Below are positions 6,145 through 7,800 of a stretch of 7,800 bases of DNA, piece by piece. Position 1 is the stretch's first letter, and every line of letters begins with the position of its first letter. The notes under the pieces were generated by a model. That model was not told where the DNA came from and searched no databases. It worked only from the letters and a program-made list of their open reading frames with translations. Both the position numbers and the translations under genes were made by a program. The DNA comes from Thermoplasmata archaeon. GTDB lineage: Archaea; Thermoplasmatota; Thermoplasmata; SG8-5; JAGLSY01. The stretch spans positions 1 through 7,800 of the forward strand of contig JAGLSY010000042.1 of the NCBI GenBank assembly GCA_023135545.1. The letters run 5' to 3'.

Positions 6145-6251
6145 GAAAGGGCCAGCGCAGGGACAAGAGGTTAGGGGAGGATTAAGGTAAGCATTTCCCA
6201 GCAAACAAATATCTGCATAACACAGTTGCCCTCATCAACATGCCCCGCCCA

Positions 6252-6267
6252 GGCCAGCTTGCTGGCC
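6252..6267. other. Perfect 7-bp inverted repeat in the spacer before nadA
   Basis: GGCCAGC (6252-6258) and GCTGGCC (6261-6267) form a tight hairpin. As RNA it would be a 6-bp stem closed by a CUUG tetraloop, a known stable loop type. It lies in a 416-base gene-free stretch (6130-6545). No convincing gene, tRNA or rRNA is visible there, and the 73-codon frame at 6240-6461 is not persuasive. Confidence 0.45.
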
Positions 6268-6386
6268 ATGGGTTGCGCAGCCTTTCATTCATATTTGCCG
6301 GGCGTAGCAATCGCGATAAAAGCAGAGGCGGGGTTTTGTTATTGATATCTAGGCAAGTGACAGCGATGTCTCAACAAAAAAATATC

Positions 6387-6409
6387 CTCCTCGCTCTAAT
6401 TGCGAGGGG
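6387..6409. other. 8-bp hairpin, first of a cluster of three
   Basis: CTCCTCGC (6387-6394) pairs with GCGAGGGG (6402-6409), with one G-T wobble, around a seven-base A/T-rich loop. It directly precedes two related CTGAAG hairpins at 6421 and 6472. Together they form a compact cluster of stems 32 and 51 bases apart. Confidence 0.45.
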
Positions 6410-6420
6410 TGCAAATCCAG

Positions 6421-6439
6421 CCTCGCCTGAAGGGCGGGG
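6421..6439. repeat. CTGAAGG hairpin repeat, copy 1 (IS200/IS605-end-like)
   Basis: CCTCGCC pairs with GGCGGGG around TGAAG. GC-rich palindromes with a CTTCAG/CTGAAG-type apex next to GGCGGGG are typical of IS200/IS605-family ends and the REP-like elements derived from them. The resemblance is by eye only. No tnpA or tnpB gene is visible, so this would be a remnant or a non-autonomous copy. Confidence 0.45.
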
Positions 6440-6471
6440 TCCTTATCCACACCCCAGATAACAAACCTCAG

Positions 6472-6490
6472 CTCCGTCTGAAGGTCGGGG
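6472..6490. repeat. CTGAAGG hairpin repeat, copy 2
   Basis: CTCCGTC pairs imperfectly with GTCGGGG (one T-T mismatch, one T-G pair) around TGAAG. It aligns with 6421-6439 over a shared pattern of CG, one base, CTGAAGG, one base, CGGGG. It is therefore a diverged second copy 51 bases away in the same orientation, and it ends about 26 bases before the nadA TATA-like box. Confidence 0.45.
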
Positions 6491-6515
6491 ATATTCAAGG
6501 AAAAGTGGGTGAATC

Positions 6516-6523
6516 TTTTAATA
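6516..6523 (+). promoter_or_regulatory. TATA-like box for leaderless nadA
   Basis: TTTTAATA is centred 26 bases before the A of the nadA ATG (6546). This places the predicted transcript start on the start codon. The bases just before the ATG (ATAATCTTTCCCCG) carry no SD, which fits leaderless translation as is common in archaea. A second A/T-rich motif, TTATAATC at 6530-6537, is too close to the ATG to be the TATA box. Confidence 0.5.
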
Positions 6524-6545
6524 GTTTAGTTATAATCTTTCCCCG

Positions 6546-7460
6546 ATGTCAGACTTAGCCAGCCACATCCGGGCCTTGGCGGCCGAAAAGAATGCCGTAA
6601 TACTGGCCCACAACTATCAACTGCCAGAGGTTCAGGACATCGCAGATTTTGTCGGTGATTCCTTCGGGCTTTCGGTCAAGGCATCAAAGACAGATGCTGA
6701 AGCGATTATATTTTGCGGTGTCGACTTCATGGCCGAGAGCGCCCTGCTCCTCAGCCCCGACAAGCTGGTAATCCATCCGGAGCCGGAGTCCAAATGCCCC
6801 ATGGCCGCAATGGTAGATGCCCAGTCACTAAGACTGCTGAAATCCAAACATCCCGATGCCGCGGTGGTTTCGTATGTCAATACAACAGCCGAGGTCAAGG
6901 CCGAATCCGATATCTGCTGCACCTCGTCCAACGCTGCCAAGGTGGTCCGTTCCCTGCCCGAGAAAAAGATAATCTTCACGCCAGACGCAAACCTGGGAAG
7001 TTATGTGTCCTCTCTGGTCCCGGAGAAGGAAATGATACTATGGCCAGGATACTGCGACACCCACCAGAACCGCATAACCCTGGAGGACCTGAAAACCATG
7101 AAAAACGCATATCCAGCCTCTGAAATAATTGTTCATCCCGAATGCATCCCCGAGGTAATAGAATTTTCTGACCACGCCTTCTCCACCCAGGGCATGCTGG
7201 ACCACTGCAAAACCTCCGACACCCGGGAATTCATAATCGGCACAGAGCGGGAGATGGTTCACAGGCTGAGGAAGGACATTCCTGGCAAGATTTTCCACTC
7301 CATCGACAAGGCCGTGTGCCCCAACATGAAGAAAATCACACTGAAAAAGGTGGCGGCCAGCCTGGAAATCTTCGGGCCAAAAATTGACCTGCCTGACGAT
7401 ATAATAAAAAAGGCCAGGATTCCTCTGGAGAGGATGGTAGCCGTGGGAAGGGGAGATTGA
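6546..7460 (+). CDS. nadA: Quinolinate synthase NadA (304 aa)
   Basis: NadA is a cytoplasmic [4Fe-4S] enzyme. It condenses iminoaspartate with dihydroxyacetone phosphate to make quinolinate, the precursor of NAD. The three cluster cysteines expected for the family are present: C84 (SKCPMAAM), C170 (WPGYCDTH) and C258 (AVCPNMKKITL). Other family landmarks are AHNYQ (21-25), GDSFGLS (37-43), VSYVNTTAEVKAESD (108-122), CCTSSNA (124-130), TPDANLG (145-151), HPEC (197-200) and FSTQGM (212-217), which supply substrate-binding His, Ser, Tyr, Asn, Glu and Thr residues. The length of about 300 matches archaeal NadA, and the protein looks complete and functional. No nadB or nadC is in the window, so the iminoaspartate source must lie elsewhere. 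The gene stands alone, is probably leaderless and converges on trpS. I see no riboswitch in front of it. Confidence 0.97.
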   Translation: MSDLASHIRALAAEKNAVILAHNYQLPEVQDIADFVGDSFGLSVKASKTDAEAIIFCGVDFMAESALLLSPDKLVIHPEPESKCPMAAMVDAQSLRLLKSKHPDAAVVSYVNTTAEVKAESDICCTSSNAAKVVRSLPEKKIIFTPDANLGSYVSSLVPEKEMILWPGYCDTHQNRITLEDLKTMKNAYPASEIIVHPECIPEVIEFSDHAFSTQGMLDHCKTSDTREFIIGTEREMVHRLRKDIPGKIFHSIDKAVCPNMKKITLKKVAASLEIFGPKIDLPDDIIKKARIPLERMVAVGRGD

Positions 7461-7465
7461 TTTTT
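7461..7465 (+). terminator. Oligo-T immediately after nadA
   Basis: TTTTT follows the nadA TGA with no gap. Archaeal RNA polymerase terminates at short T-runs without needing a hairpin, so this may end the nadA transcript. Confidence 0.4.
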
Positions 7466-7545
7466 CAGCAGACCCCAGACCAAAATAAGACAAAGGCTCC
7501 TAACAGAGCAAATGAGGGTTTCCAAAGGCTAAAGCCTATGAGCCC

Positions 7546-7588
7546 TTATTGAATTCAACCCAAGCCATGTTTGGGGATTATTCAATAA
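7546..7588. terminator. Bipartite inverted repeat at the nadA/trpS convergent junction
   Basis: The outer stem pairs TTATTGAAT (7546-7554) with ATTCAATAA (7580-7588), a perfect 9 bp. The inner stem pairs CCCAA (7559-7563) with TTGGG (7571-7575), separated from the outer by a 4x4 internal loop. It lies two bases beyond the trpS stop on the minus strand, where a TTTT run abuts the stem's 5' side. The position between two converging genes fits a bidirectional terminator or 3'-end structure. Confidence 0.5.
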
Positions 7589-7590
7589 AA

Positions 7591-7800
7591 TCAATCTCTC
7601 AGCATATAATCTTCAATCACGTCCCTGGCTTTCTCCCTCTTTTCCTGATGTTTCTCTATGAAGTCAGTGACTTTTCCTGTCAGGTATTGCTTGCATTCTC
7701 CGCACAGCAAATCCCCGGCCAGGCATCTTTCTCTTCTATTGTTGAGGGAATCATCATCCCAGTCAAAGAAGTAATATAAATATTGATAGATGGCGCAGAT
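7591..7800 (-). CDS. trpS: Tryptophanyl-tRNA synthetase, C-terminal end (partial)
   Basis: The minus-strand frame is open from the window edge (7800) to TGA at 7591-7593 and gives 69 residues. It includes ICAIYQYLYYFF, the acidic DWDDDSL, RRERCLAGDLLCGECKQYL (about 23-40) and the helical end KVTDFIEKHQEKREKARDVI. The order of an acidic loop, RC-x-(A/S)-G-(D/E)-L-L-CGECK and a final EF/FI-E-x-HQ-x-KRE-KA helix matches my knowledge of archaeal TrpRS C-termini, where this segment belongs to the anticodon-binding helical domain. TrpRS charges tRNA-Trp in the cytoplasm. The catalytic HIGH and KMSKS motifs lie outside the window. The gene converges with nadA. TyrRS, the closest relative, lacks this CGECK segment as far as I know. 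Confidence 0.8.
   Translation of the reverse strand: MCAIYQYLYYFFDWDDDSLNNRRERCLAGDLLCGECKQYLTGKVTDFIEKHQEKREKARDVIEDYMLRD

Noticed and set aside
6402..6427. tRNA-like T-arm (GCAAATCC) near 6411
   Set aside because: No matching acceptor, anticodon or D arms can be drawn around it.
6240..6461. 73-codon frame in the spacer before nadA
   Set aside because: It runs through three hairpins including repeat copy 1, has no SD, and gives a low-complexity product without recognisable features.
7038..7493. Minus-strand frame over the 3' half of nadA
   Set aside because: It is antisense to a fully conserved enzyme and has no independent support.
7549..7779. Plus-strand frame of 76 codons at the right end
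   Set aside because: It is antisense to the recognisable TrpRS C-terminus on the minus strand, with no SD.

Overview
The window looks archaeal and, by inference, most like a Thermoplasmatota-type euryarchaeon of moderate GC. The evidence is as follows. Genes have A/T-rich TATA-like boxes about 25 bases before the probable transcript start. One gene has a perfect GGAGGT Shine-Dalgarno (SD) and another appears leaderless. The tryptophanyl-tRNA synthetase tail is of archaeal style, and a giant tetratricopeptide (TPR) protein dominates the region. The exact lineage cannot be fixed from the sequence alone.

Layout, left to right. Bases 1-120 are the last 39 codons of an unidentified gene. Bases 121-384 are a gene-free, strongly structured stretch: two copies of a hairpin followed by an identical 20-base purine-rich tail, the second copy nested in a 111-bp imperfect inverted repeat. 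A small acidic protein of unknown function (385-660, minus) diverges from the main gene across a 280-bp shared promoter region that holds an imperfect palindrome. Bases 941-5251 encode a 1436-residue protein with about 31 TPR repeats, an unassigned helical domain, a Pro/Gln/Ala-rich linker and a C-terminal B-box/RING-like zinc finger. After it comes a strikingly AT-rich gene for a four-helix membrane protein (5407-6129), which looks foreign to its neighbours. Bases 6130-6545 are a hairpin-rich spacer with two related terminal-hairpin-like repeats. Next is nadA (6546-7460, quinolinate synthase, apparently leaderless). It converges on the 3' end of trpS (7591-7800, minus, cut by the window edge), with a bipartite inverted repeat between the two.

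Functionally this is not one obvious pathway. nadA (NAD synthesis) and trpS (translation) are housekeeping genes. The TPR/zinc-finger protein is a probable protein-interaction scaffold, and the membrane protein is an orphan. The parts most worth a second look are the repeat-bearing RNA-like or MITE-like region at 121-384, the TPR/zinc-finger architecture with its 68-residue super-repeat, and the AT-rich membrane gene whose stop codon lies inside competing hairpins.
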